From NCBI GenBank assembly GCA_025330725.1, contig JAIWND010000047.1, forward strand, positions 97,426 to 161,425: DNA of 64,000 nt. Reading direction: 5' to 3'. Position 1 is the stretch's first letter, and each line of letters begins with the position of its first letter. Below the pieces are notes generated by a model. The model did not search any database and was not told the origin of the DNA. It was given only the letters and a program-made list of their open reading frames with translations. A program made the translations under genes and the position numbers. This DNA is from Chlamydoabsidia padenii. Its lineage: Eukaryota > Mucoromycota > Mucoromycetes > Mucorales > Cunninghamellaceae. Below, piece after piece: positions 22,405-32,271 of this stretch.

Positions 22405-23425
22405 TTATTGATCTTCATTAGATCTGTTTTTTCTTATGCGCATCATTATTTCTTTTTTTTTTTTTTGTTCATTGATGAACTCAAGCACATCTGGATCTTC
22501 AATGGATGACATATCTGTCATCATGAGCTGGATATCCTGCTCCCTCTGCACCAGATCGTTTGCTTTTTTGGACGACTCTTCAGTAGCCTGGAGCCGTTCC
22601 AAAAACTGGGCGTCATGGCGCTCTTCAGCTGTATGCCGTTCCTTGATAATTTTGACAAGTTCAGCTGTTGAGCGCTTTTCCTGCATGGCCGTCTTTGCCC
22701 TCTTGCGTCCAGTTGGGCGCGCTTCACCATTATCATCTTCTCTTCTTTCTTCCTCCTCTTCTTCACTGCACACTTCAACCACGCGGCGGCGAGCAGGCTT
22801 GGGAGCAACGGGCTTCACTGGTTTGGTGGTGAAAGTCTTCCACCTTTGCTCGTTCCGCAAGATATTCCAGCAATGCGTCAAGCGGAAGGGCTTGCCCGTA
22901 ACCGTCTCAAACATCTCGTACGTCTGCTCGAGCTGTATATATATATATATATGTTAAAAAAAAACCTAGCCTGTTTAAAACTGAATACACACTGAAATAT
23001 TACTTACCGTCCTTTCGTAGTAACTCCCGCTTTCGTTCCGGTCTTCCACCTGCTTGAAAGAAGGAGCAGAACTTGGTGACCTGTGGATGGATTGTATTCC
23101 ACCTTTGGGCAAGGCCTGTCACGGGCCTGTCGGGAATGGTGGAAGGATCCTGGACCTTCTTCACAATCTCCTGTCTGAAATATCGGAGAATGCGTTTCCA
23201 CATATTGTCTCGTGATTGGTCAGTACCAATGATAGAATCCACGGACATCTTGACCCAAGAAAGACAAAGTTGCTTGTCTTTTTGGTGGCTCCAGTTCGGG
23301 TTTTTGGACAGAGACGATTCAGCAATGACTGAAGTGAGTGGAGTGGGTGGAGTGGTGATGGGTGGAATGGTGGTAGACATGGGGGGAATGGGGGTAGATA
23401 TGGGGAGATTAGGGGTGGGCATCAA
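22405..23425 (-). pseudogene. Myb/NAM-associated Harbinger accessory protein, probably frameshifted
   Basis: The DNA-binding partner that plant-type Harbinger transposases need. Exon 1 (23425-23008) starts after a Pro/Thr-rich leader and holds a Myb/SANT-like segment: NWSHQKDKQLCLSWVKMS, WKRILRYFRQEI, LAQRWNTIHPQVTKFCSFFQ. Exon 2 (22932-22405) has LEQTYEMFETVTGKPFRLTH, HCWNILRNEQRW, then an acidic run and a helical C-terminus. Joining them needs the reading VEDRNESGSYYERT at the end of exon 1, one frame away from SFFQ. An extra G at about 23061 (CAAGCAGGTG) produces the shift. The gene is otherwise complete, so the break is recent or a base error. Confidence 0.8.
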
Positions 23426-23816
23426 GAGAAATGGTCTGTTAATTTTTATTGAAAATTGTGTTTGGAAATTTCTACAGACTTTTTATTTTTGGAAAGGCGG
23501 GGACTACAAAAAGTGGCAAATCTACATTTGGAACGTCGTTTGGAAAGTCCATTGGGGTGCACTGGCTTTCCAGATTTGAAAAATTTTCAAATGTAGAAAC
23601 TCCGTTGGGGATGCTCTTACAACCCCCACAACGGGATTTAAATAAAAAATCGGTCTTTTCAACTCACCTTTTTTTACTCTTCTTCCGTTCACTTGCCTTT
23701 TTTAACTTTAACTCCTGCAAAAAAAAAAAAAAAAAAAAGAGAGTTAAAAAGAGGACCCAACCTATTTTCTACATATTCTTTTTATTTTACTTATCTCACT
23801 TTATTATACTCGCAAC

Positions 23817-24734
23817 ATGCCTCGAAACAACTGGAACGACGAAGAAACTCAGGCCCTCATTGCTGCAATGGCTCTCCATTACAGGTCCATTGAATCAGCA
23901 AACAGCAACCATTCCAAGAATGAAGAATATGTCAGAATGAAGACATATTTTGAAACTGCCATGGGTGCAAGAAGTGTTGGTAAAACTCTGGACGCTATCA
24001 AGCACAAGTGGGTCATCTTGATAAGGAAATTCAAGGATATCAACGATGCCGTCCGGCGAACTGGAAGCGGTGGCCTGCCAGGTCAACAACGGTGGGCGTA
24101 CTATGATGCCATGCTCGACATCCTCCGCGATGATCCCAATGTTTTCCCTGTGGTAGAATTTGATTCTCTCCGGCCTGAGACTTTGGTCAACCTACTGGAT
24201 GTAAACGAAAGTGAAGAAGACGAAGAAGACGAAGTTGACCAAGAGGGGGAAAGAAGGGGTCATCCTCGTCGTAGCGTTTCTTTTTTTTCTCCGACACCAA
24301 CTTCAGCATCAGCACCAACTCCAGCAACAGCAACAACCAGACGCCGGCAACGTTTACCTGGTAGTATTCATGACTCTGTGGTGGCAAGCTTTGTGGACGA
24401 AAGGATCTTGCACCGTGACCATACCTCCAGGTTATTCACGGAGTTCAATGAAGCCGCACGCCAAAGGCATGATGAACTTCTCGCTCATCATCAAGTTGTC
24501 GAGGAACGAAGGTCTCGGGAACGGCAGCAAATCATTGGTCTTCTGGAGCGACTAACTCAGCCAGTATCTAGACAGCCAATGCCTAGCTCCTACCCACCTA
24601 CACCATCTCGAATACAATCATCATCGCCTTCACCATCTTCATCTTCATTTCGCCCTCCTGCCCCCCGTGTCCAAACCAGATCACCATCCACCAATCCTAC
24701 TGTGCCCCCATCCCATTCCCATCAAGATAACTAG
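23817..24734 (+). CDS. Myb/SANT-like protein of the outer Harbinger element
   Basis: A single-exon, 305-residue frame. The N-terminus is a trihelix/Myb-like domain: RNNWNDEETQALIAAMALH, KTLDAIKHKWVILIRKFKDI and GQQRWAYYDAMLDILRDDP, with the regularly spaced tryptophans of SANT domains. It is followed by an acidic stretch (NESEEDEEDEVDQE), a Thr/Ala/Ser-rich linker, a coiled-coil-like helix (EERRSRERQQIIGLLERL) and a Pro/Ser-rich tail. In Harbinger elements such a protein binds the terminal repeats and carries the transposase into the nucleus. The frame is intact and the gene faces the transposase at 24850-26351. Confidence 0.85.
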   Translation: MPRNNWNDEETQALIAAMALHYRSIESANSNHSKNEEYVRMKTYFETAMGARSVGKTLDAIKHKWVILIRKFKDINDAVRRTGSGGLPGQQRWAYYDAMLDILRDDPNVFPVVEFDSLRPETLVNLLDVNESEEDEEDEVDQEGERRGHPRRSVSFFSPTPTSASAPTPATATTRRRQRLPGSIHDSVVASFVDERILHRDHTSRLFTEFNEAARQRHDELLAHHQVVEERRSRERQQIIGLLERLTQPVSRQPMPSSYPPTPSRIQSSSPSPSSSSFRPPAPRVQTRSPSTNPTVPPSHSHQDN

Positions 24735-24849
24735 TTTTTATACATCCTTTATTAAATAAAAAAAAAACTTTTTATCTATCTATCTATTTTGTTATTGTTG
24801 TTGTAAATATATAGTTTATATAAATGATCGTTTATTAAAATAAAAAAAA

Positions 24850-26351
24850 TCAATCTAACACCATTCCATCCAACAACACCCTAATCTGTTCCCTTCGTTC
24901 GATTCCATCCCGAAGATCCGAGACGCTGGCGTCTGCGTGTATGTCCATGTTGGTGTCCGTTTCATCCATACCATTCATGGTACTTGTTGAGGTGGGCGTA
25001 GGTGGATGTGGTTGCAGATTTTCGGCGGCTTCTTGTTGTAGTATGGCTTCAGGGATAATGTCGTTCTGATCTATGCAAATGTTATGCAAGATACAAGAAA
25101 CGAATATAGTCATTCCTTGCCGTATTTCATTCGTAAGGTAAAGATGCAACCCAATAAAACGCCAACGAGCCACAAGAAGACCAAAAGCCCTTTCAATTGC
25201 CATTCTTGTAGATGAGTGGACCTTGTTGAACTTCCTTTGGGAAGGTATCGCTTGGCGTCTTGGGTATGGTGTAATCACATGCCGTTGCAGTGGATATGCA
25301 GAACCTTATATATCATTAAAAAAAAAAAGAGAGAGAGAGAGATTAGTTTGATATGTAATGAACATTCTGTATTTGATTGTGTTACTGTACCTGCGATAAT
25401 GAAGCTGTTGTTGGGGCACATTCTACTGCCTGATTCTTGTATCAAATCATAAAGATGACTGCGACGGAATGCCCTGGAATCATGTGTACGCCCTAATCAT
25501 AGCATTAATCAAATGGTTAATAAATGAGTTTATGCTTTGTTCCTACTGTAATTATTACCTGGATTTCCAGTATACACATATGTAAATCGAAGATCACCAT
25601 CACAAATCGCCGTCAAGTTCATCGAGAGGTTCCCTTTTCGGTCCCGGTAGTATTCGGAGTGGACATTATAAGGCTTGAATATATTGACAAGTTTACCGTC
25701 CAAGGCACCAATTACACCACAAGGAAGTCGACCACGAATCACACCTTCAGAATCAGGGCGAGCAGTAAAACTGGCAATGGTACGGCGCACCTCACTTTCT
25801 GTTGTTGGCCAGTGTATTTTGTGTTTGAAGCAGTCCACCATTGCCTTCAAGAACCGGGTGGTGAAGTTCATGTATGAGCCGTTGCTGATACCCATAGTAT
25901 TTTTGACAATCCTATATCCCGCGTGAGTGTTTGTCATCCGCCAGAGAATTGTTGCCACTTGGATATAACATGGTGTTTGAGGATAGGCAGGATTCCTGCT
26001 TTGATATACAGGATGTTGGGAAAGCGTGGCCACAAGCAAATTGAATGTATCCCTGTTGACCCTATAGTTGGCGTGATAGCTGCTGTCGAGACGAGTATCG
26101 TCCAACCCAGGATGTACAATATCCCAGTAGCCGGTGTTGTTGGTGGTGGTATATGTTGCATAGAAAGAGCAAGGATAGCAGGCCGTGGCTACTGTGTACG
26201 CATTGTCGATTCTAATGCGGTACTGGAGAGAGTCGACTTGAAGAGCAAATTGAGTGCGAAGTTGTTCTTGTTCTTCACGGATGTCATATCCTTCATTTTC
26301 GTTTTTGCAAAGGAGATCCAAGATTACAGGAATTAGTTGTTGCAAATCCAT
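24850..26351 (-). CDS. Harbinger DDE transposase of the outer element
   Basis: Three exons (26351-25559, 25492-25391 and 25304-24850) join in frame to 449 residues. The N-terminal helical part contains NYRVNRDTFNLLVATLSQHP and the helix-turn-helix-like PCYIQVATILWRMTNTHAGY. The core has VIGALDGKLVNIFKP (first Asp), YVYTGNPGRTHDSRAFRRS (second Asp), SAYPLQRHVITPYPRRQ and RMAIERAFGLLVARWRF (Glu), ending with ILHNICIDQND. All junctions hold the frame, so the enzyme appears complete. It belongs to a different Harbinger lineage than the transposase at 21065-22397. Confidence 0.92.
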
Positions 26352-26781
26352 GTTGAGAGATCCAATAATAATAATAAAACAGAGGGTTGAGAAATAATGA
26401 TATAAGTTTTTAATACAAAAAATACGCTTTTTATATACTAGTGGGAGCTATGTCTAGGAAGTAAAGTCAAGAAGGGGAAAGGGAAGAGAGGGAATAATGT
26501 CAAGATTGGTAAAAGGGATTAATGTTTAGAATGGTAAAGGGGAAAAAGAAGAAGTTTTTTTTTTTTTTTGTATAGAGTATTTTATTTATTTAAATCACAC
26601 ATCGTAATGAGAGGCGGAATTTGAAAGCTAAAAGATCTATGAACGAGACTATACCATGGATGTGATGTAACTAATCTAGTAAGGGTCTATAGTGTGGAAA
26701 AGGAGAAGTATTTTCATACTCAGTGAAAATCCAAAATGCCAATCAGATTTACTCCCCGCTATTAGGAGGATAGTAAACGTC

Positions 26782-26890
26782 GTCTCGCCGTGCAACAAAC
26801 CTTTTCTTTTTTTTTGGGATTTTAGAGTTTGGGAGGACGGCATTGGCGAGATGGATGGCGAGACAAATTAAGATGTATTGAGAGCAGCCT
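26782..26890 (-). repeat. Right terminal inverted repeat of the outer Harbinger element
   Basis: Reverse complement of the left repeat. It differs by a few C/T changes and a longer A run (9 against 7). Confidence 0.9.
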
Positions 26891-27130
26891 GTGTCAGGGC
26901 CGAGAATACATTTACCATCGTTGGCATTTCTTTTGATGAATCTACATAATTAGTTTCAAGCTAATCATAAAATGAGGGTGACAACATATCGCCGGGCAGG
27001 GCTTGTTGGCGGATAATATCCTGATGCCAGATAGTGTTGCAACATAAACAGATTAACACTGATTGTGATAAAAAATCATCAACAGCTTTGCTCGTCATGT
27101 CTTTTTACTTGCATTTGGACACATTTAATA

Positions 27131-27922
27131 TGGTGCATGTCATCTATAACCGTCATAAACCTTAATTTATTTCAATTTTGCCTTTTGAATCCCCGATTCC
27201 GGCTTTTGAATTTTGTCCATCGGAAATTAAAATACTGTCTCGAAGTTTAAATCCCGATTTCGGAGTATCGATTTTAAATACCGACGCATTAATAAACAAT
27301 AAAGAACTTGAATGTACGCTATGTAGATGTTTTTAAATAAAGGCAAAGCATCATAATCAGTCCGTCTATTGATATGACATACTGGTTTTTACTGCTCGTC
27401 CCATTAAAATACTTCCATGTACAGTACTGTGTACGTAAATAATTTTCTTCCTGTTGTATACTTTTCTACTTCATACTGTATAATAAAGACACAGAAAGAA
27501 TTCTCTATTTATTTTATACACACCATTAAAGAAAAAACAATTTTTACAATTTGGTTACTTTTTCTTGTTGTTTATGCATCATACATATCGCCAGGAACAT
27601 GTTCCTAATTTGGAAGAAATCGGGGTTCAAAAACACCGAGTTGGAAAATCGGGATTTCAAATGACCTCTGAAAAAAATTTAGTGTGCCGAAATCATTTCA
27701 AATTCATGGCTCGCCAGCCAAAATATTCAAAACCCGACAAACTTTGAACCTCAATAAAATCTTTTTATTCAATGCAAGTACAAAATGTAAACCATAACAA
27801 ATGTTCTTTAAGACCATAAAAATAATAGTTATGGATTGCTTTATTGATATCATGTTTTTAAAAAAAGTTATAACGGTTCGGAGATGAGGCATAATTGTGA
27901 CGGTTATAGATGACATGCACCA
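27131..27922. mobile_element. Non-autonomous DNA transposon (MITE) with 25 bp inverted repeats
   Basis: A 792 bp element with perfect 25 bp terminal inverted repeats that begin TGGTGCATGTCATCTATAAC (27131-27155 and 27898-27922). It is flanked by TA on both sides, as expected for Tc1/mariner-type insertion. No transposase is present inside. Part of a related copy lies at 60455-60638 in inverted orientation. Confidence 0.85.
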
Positions 27923-28286
27923 TAACATAAAAGATCAGTCAGAGTAGCGATACTTTATTCGGGCCTTTGATGTGTACGACTCGTTAATATCGGCGAACAC
28001 TCATTTTCCCTAACAATCGGCTTGTTTTCACACGAGATGTCATCTCTATAAGGTATATTTTATTGTTACATATAGCCACCCACAGCAAGTAAGGGGAGGA
28101 AAAGGGGTACTATAGTCGGAGTTAAAATCTGTGACGCTGCATGAATCGTAGTAGGAGTAGGATCACCCCCTTTGATGGTGGTCATACAGTTGTATTATAG
28201 GGTGAAAGAAGAGAAAGAAAAAAAGAAGCTTCATTATACGAACATCAGAGAGATTTGAATTATCTGACTATAATAACGCGGCTGTC

Positions 28287-28922
28287 TTGGGATTTTGCGT
28301 TGTTCTTCTCCTTTTATTCATTATTCAAAATGTCTGGACAACAAACAATGAAAAGCTGGATCGGATACTACACCTCATGGAAGCATTATATGAACAACTA
28401 ATAGTACTTGAAACCGAAACAACTGAAGAAATCATACAAGCTTCTCGTATAGCCCTGTCCCCCGCATCGGTCATACACAGCCTCATTACTCACTTGCCGG
28501 AACAAACTAACAACATTCAACTTTACGACAATAGTGATCAAGACGACGACCAAGTAAGCGAAAAAGTAAAGGTTTGGAAAGATCGACACAGCTGATCAAC
28601 TTGGAAAAAAGGTCAACGACTCTATCAGTCTATTAGTAATTTAGCAAAAGCAGTAATGCATAACCACCAACATGACCCAGGTTCCACTCACTATTACGGA
28701 GAACTGTCTTTTGAATTGAAATGTAAAATGTTTACTGATCTAAAGCGACGATATGCCGCCAATGGTCTGAATGTCAATCTTTTTGGGGAATGGTTCTTCA
28801 ACTTTATTCTCCACCAAAAGTGTGTGGGCAAAGGAGAAAGGTGCCTGTATACTTGTAATCAGCGGCTTGTTCCAGATGACAAAGACACAACTAATGCATT
28901 TTACATGCCTGGAATTCTGTGA
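28287..28922 (+). pseudogene. Unknown protein with one in-frame stop, element-like
   Basis: One continuous reading frame of about 211 codons is broken by a single TGA at 28593-28595. The first part begins MGFCVVLLLLFIIQNVWTTN, then a helical region (LDRILHLMEALYEQL) and an acidic segment. The second part continues in the same frame (WKKGQRLYQSISNLAKAV, ELSFELKCKMFTDLKRRY). Further plus-strand pieces follow after an intron-like gap: HEMELCFSCMMSNIE (28958-29002) and EEPVWYSFTLISAEDRTH (about 29095). The arrangement resembles DNA-binding proteins found in Mucoromycota repeats, but I recognise no family. A real stop, or an intron not seen, are both possible. Confidence 0.4.
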
Positions 28923-29727
28923 CTCCAGATATATACATGTGCATTTTTGTTACAGATCATGAAATGGAGCTTTGTTTTAGTTGCATGATGTCGAACATTG
29001 AGGTAAGAGTGGAATATTACGTCCTTGTTGAGCAGCTTGATCAATCCCGTCAAGCTACCCAGCATCGCAACTGACTTGATTTCGTACGGAAAGAAGAGCC
29101 AGTATGGTACTCTTTTACTTTGATTTCAGCAGAGGATCGGACGCACAAGTCGAAGAAACCCAAAAGCCATATACCACTCATCATCTCACCTACAGCATCT
29201 TCAACAATAGACAAAATAGATACACATAAAAAGATAGTTTTTTATTGTTATTAGTTAGTAAATGACAGCTATTATATTCTAAACTAGTAATGTTTACAAT
29301 TATCATTATCCATCGTGATTGAGAGACAGATGATGCATCGGAGCCAAAGAGGAATGATATTGATCAGGATATAGCTTAGTATAGATCCATCGTCATTTGT
29401 TGAGTCTGAGGATGGAGAAGACCAAGGCCACCATTTATCACTGATTGACACATTTGAGCATGAGACAGACTTGGAAGAAGGACACTGGCGCCACCAAAAC
29501 CCAAAGAGTATAACCAAATGTTTGACATGATCAGGCTATTCATTATAGTTGTCCGACCCTTGATAGATAAACAAACTTTGTGAGTTTATGTTGATTTGAG
29601 TGGTTACTGTGTCCAAAAGTCGATTATACACCTGTGGTATCCCAAATATTCAAAGACATCAGCGGAAAATCGATGGTGGTAGGTGTGATGGTTCTATAAA
29701 AGTATCCGCCATGATCCCGTATGTTGT

Positions 29728-30366
29728 TCATTCAAGGGCTAAAGGCATCCGTTTTGTGTTGATGAAAGTGTGCATTAGAGACCATGGTGTATTGTTGGAT
29801 ATGACGTTGTAACCAAATAGAGTCGCCAGAGGAAGAGAGGAAGATGCATACATCATCGGCTCAAGTTGTAAATTTAATATCCCGAGAGGAATGTGGTCCA
29901 CCAGAGGAGACAAAGGATCACCCTGTTGCTGGTTAATATTGAAAAGAGAGGTTGATCTGGACCCTATTGTTGAAGAATAGTGAGATGAGAGATTTCACCA
30001 ATGTGTTTGGGAAACCCAAGACCAGCATGGACTTTTCTAGATATAAAGGATGTGCCCAGTCGTAGGCCATTTCTTGATCTAATAACAAACCTATCCCCGT
30101 AGATCCCAATAGTTGTAGCCCCAGTCCATTTTCCGCAATAATCGTCCCGGTAAAAAGTCTGCTTGGTAAGGATTGATGACCTTTCCAAAGACAGGAGTGA
30201 AGATTTTTGCATCACAGTTGATAAGTGAAATGGGTCGCCAGTTCTTCAGAGCGGTAAGTGAGCCTTTCTTGGAAAGTAGACAGACTCGGATATCCTGCCA
30301 TGACCTAGGGAAAAGACCTTTGAGTAGAGTTTGATTGTAGACTTGATATGCCAGAGCGAGGACCAT
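29728..30366 (-). pseudogene. Decayed non-LTR (LINE) reverse transcriptase
   Basis: Minus-strand fragments in changing frames match the finger-palm region of a LINE reverse transcriptase in the right order. They are GLFPRSWQDIRVCLLSKKG and LKNWRPISLINCDAKIF (about 30320-30190), QADFLPGR (about 30150), QQGDPLSPLV (about 29920) and, in another frame, the catalytic box ADDVCIFL (about 29857) followed by SNAHFHQHKTDAFS. Frame changes and missing blocks show a dead fragment. Neither endonuclease nor 3' end is recognisable. Confidence 0.8.
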
Positions 30367-30853
30367 CTTGTGCTGGAAAATGAGCTTTTTTTAGAGACCA
30401 GACGGGATGCGGCTATTTGAAGTCCCGCAACTGTCGATCGATCCAGGGAATCCCTAAAACGTTTTCAAGGGGGCGAGTGAAAAAGACTTTACAATTCCCT
30501 CTATTTCATTGGCTCGATGGGAATGATTATGATTTCAATCGTGGAAATCTTTTGTTTTCTTCCAGATTCACACCCTTTTTTGGATAAATTCCTACAGTGA
30601 AATCCATATCTGTTGGGTCTCTGGTCATTAAATAAAAAACGGTATGATACCAACATCAAGGCATCATAGAATATAAAAAAAAGACATAGTTTATGGATAT
30701 GAAATGATGAATTGCTATCATTCAACCAAGGAGAACAAGACACTTTTTTTGGTTTTCATATCCCGCTAGTTCATGCAGGATCATCCCTCCCTAATCACTA
30801 AATATGGAGAACAAAAGAGTGACCTTTTATAAAAAAGCTCGGGAGGAGTCATT
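30367..30853. other. Spacer upstream of the short-chain dehydrogenase
   Basis: No gene seen. A TATA-like ttttataaaaaag at about 30822-30834 lies some 25 bases before the dehydrogenase ATG. Confidence 0.4.
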
Positions 30854-32062
30854 ATGAAATTGACAAGTATGAAAATCGAAAAGCACTTATTTATCGTTAC
30901 TGGAGGGTAAGCCTGACTAAAAAGAAGAAGAAAAAAAAAAGATCAGATTTCTTTGGTGACTTTTTTTTTTTTTTTTTTTTTTTTTGATCATCTAGTGCCA
31001 GTGGTTTGGGGAAACAAACTGTCAAGGCCATCATTGACCAAGGTGGATACGCCGGAGTAAGTTTTTTGTTTTATTTTGATGTGTAAAGAGTTTCTAAGTA
31101 ATGTTTACCTAATAAATAGATCATTGATCTCAATGCCAAAGCGTCTCATGACCTGGTGAAAGAAATGAAACATATCTATTTTCCCGGTCCAGTAGATGTA
31201 TGTTCAGAGGTAATAAAATAGACATCTACTTTTTTTTTTTTTTTTTTATGATACTCAACTCCATTTAGGACCAAGTGGAAAGGGCCTTGTTCAAGATCAT
31301 GGAACATTTCAAGGACATCCAATTGGGTGGAGCCATCTTGTGTAGTGGTGTCGTATTCCCTCCATCTCACATCAAAGGCTATGGACCCGAAAACAAACTG
31401 ACAAGCTTTCAACAATTCAAACATATCATCAATGTCAATCTTTTAGGTACCTATAATGTTGCTCAAAAGATAAGTGAGCTGTTACTGCGAAATGAACCAA
31501 TGAATGAGGATGGTAAATTTTAGAAAAGGAATCGAAATTTGACATTCATGTGTCGCTTTATTTTTCCCCATTTGACAAGGTGAAAAAGGGGTAATCATTA
31601 CTACTTCATCGATTATGGGATTGGATGGGACAATCGTCGGGTATGGTACATCTAAAGGTAAATATATATATATATATATATATATTCCTTTTTAAACCAA
31701 ATATATATGATTGACCATTCATATATATATATATATATATAGCGGGCGTGGCAGGACTCACTCTACCATTGGCAAGAGAATTGGCCGAGTTTGGTATTCG
31801 ATCCATCTCGATAGCCCCTGGACCTTTTGGTAAGTAAATACAAGTACAATAGTATAAATCATAACAAGAACTCATATCAAGCCCTTTTACTTATCAAGAT
31901 ACACCCATTTTGACCAATGATGCCAATATGAAAGCACCTTGCTGTCTCTTTCCCAAAAGATATGGCATGCCCGATGAATTCGCAGCCACTATTATTCATT
32001 TAATAATCAATCCCATGTTCAATGGATCTGTTATCAGACTCGATGGTGGTTTAAGAGCTTGA
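30854..32062 (+). CDS. Short-chain dehydrogenase/reductase (3-hydroxyacyl-CoA dehydrogenase type-2-like)
   Basis: An NAD(P)-dependent SDR. Seven exons join in frame (30854-30906, 30996-31056, 31120-31209, 31269-31512, 31580-31657, 31743-31829 and 31899-32062) to 258 residues. The Rossmann nucleotide motif is FIVTGGASGLGKQ (TGxxxGxG); GIIDLN is the second strand with the NAD-preferring Asp; LCSGV stands in the usual NNAG place; [12 protein letters not shown] holds the catalytic Ser; YGTSKAG is the YxxxK active site; IAPGPFDTPIL and [13 protein letters not shown] C-terminus follow. This set resembles the mitochondrial HSD17B10 group, which oxidises 3-hydroxyacyl-CoA and steroids. No clear C-terminal peroxisome signal (ends LRA). 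Intron 1 has a T25-type run and intron 5 two AT microsatellites, one forming the acceptor. Confidence 0.9.
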
Positions 32063-32271
32063 CTTGTTCTACTACTAGAATAAAAACTGCTTTTGACCCT
32101 GTCACATTGAGGGTCCCGCAACCTTTCTTTTCGATTGGCCGTCGGAGTTGTAATAACCCCACACATTTGTGAATTTATTTGTCATGGGCAATCCTTATTT
32201 TCGTTTCTACTCTTAAAAGCATCCCCCTCCCTTTTTTTTTTTTAATACCATCAAACACATAAAAGTAAAGC

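Larger units (their letters stand above)
20883..23616. mobile_element. Inner plant-type PIF/Harbinger transposon
   Basis: A 2.7 kb element with 14 bp perfect ends GAGCATCCCCAACG and further imperfect inverted similarity inside (including CAATGGACTTTC on both sides). It carries a transposase (21065-22397, +) and a Myb/NAM-associated accessory gene (22405-23425, -) in convergent layout, the usual two-gene Harbinger plan. It lies within the outer element and so arrived later. Flanking bases (acat on the left, ttac on the right) show no clean target duplication. Confidence 0.85.
20673..26890. mobile_element. Outer PIF/Harbinger transposon with a second element nested in it
   Basis: The 6.2 kb element is bounded by terminal inverted repeats of about 107 bp (20673-20779 and 26782-26890) that match with only a few substitutions and two extra A in a run. 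It holds the two genes a Harbinger element needs: a Myb/SANT-like protein (23817-24734) and a DDE transposase (24850-26351), both with open frames. The left third is occupied by an independent Harbinger element (20883-23616). I could not see a clear 3-base target duplication (ata on the left, tgt on the right if the ends are as given), so the exact ends may be off by a base or the duplication has decayed. Confidence 0.9.

Noticed and set aside
20871..23620. TTA target duplication for the inner Harbinger element
   Set aside because: The right flank begins TTA but the left flank ends CAT; I could not support a duplication.
32040..32062. Peroxisomal targeting signal on the dehydrogenase next to PEX5
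   Set aside because: The C-terminus is GLRA, not an SKL-type tripeptide; adjacency to PEX5 alone is no evidence.
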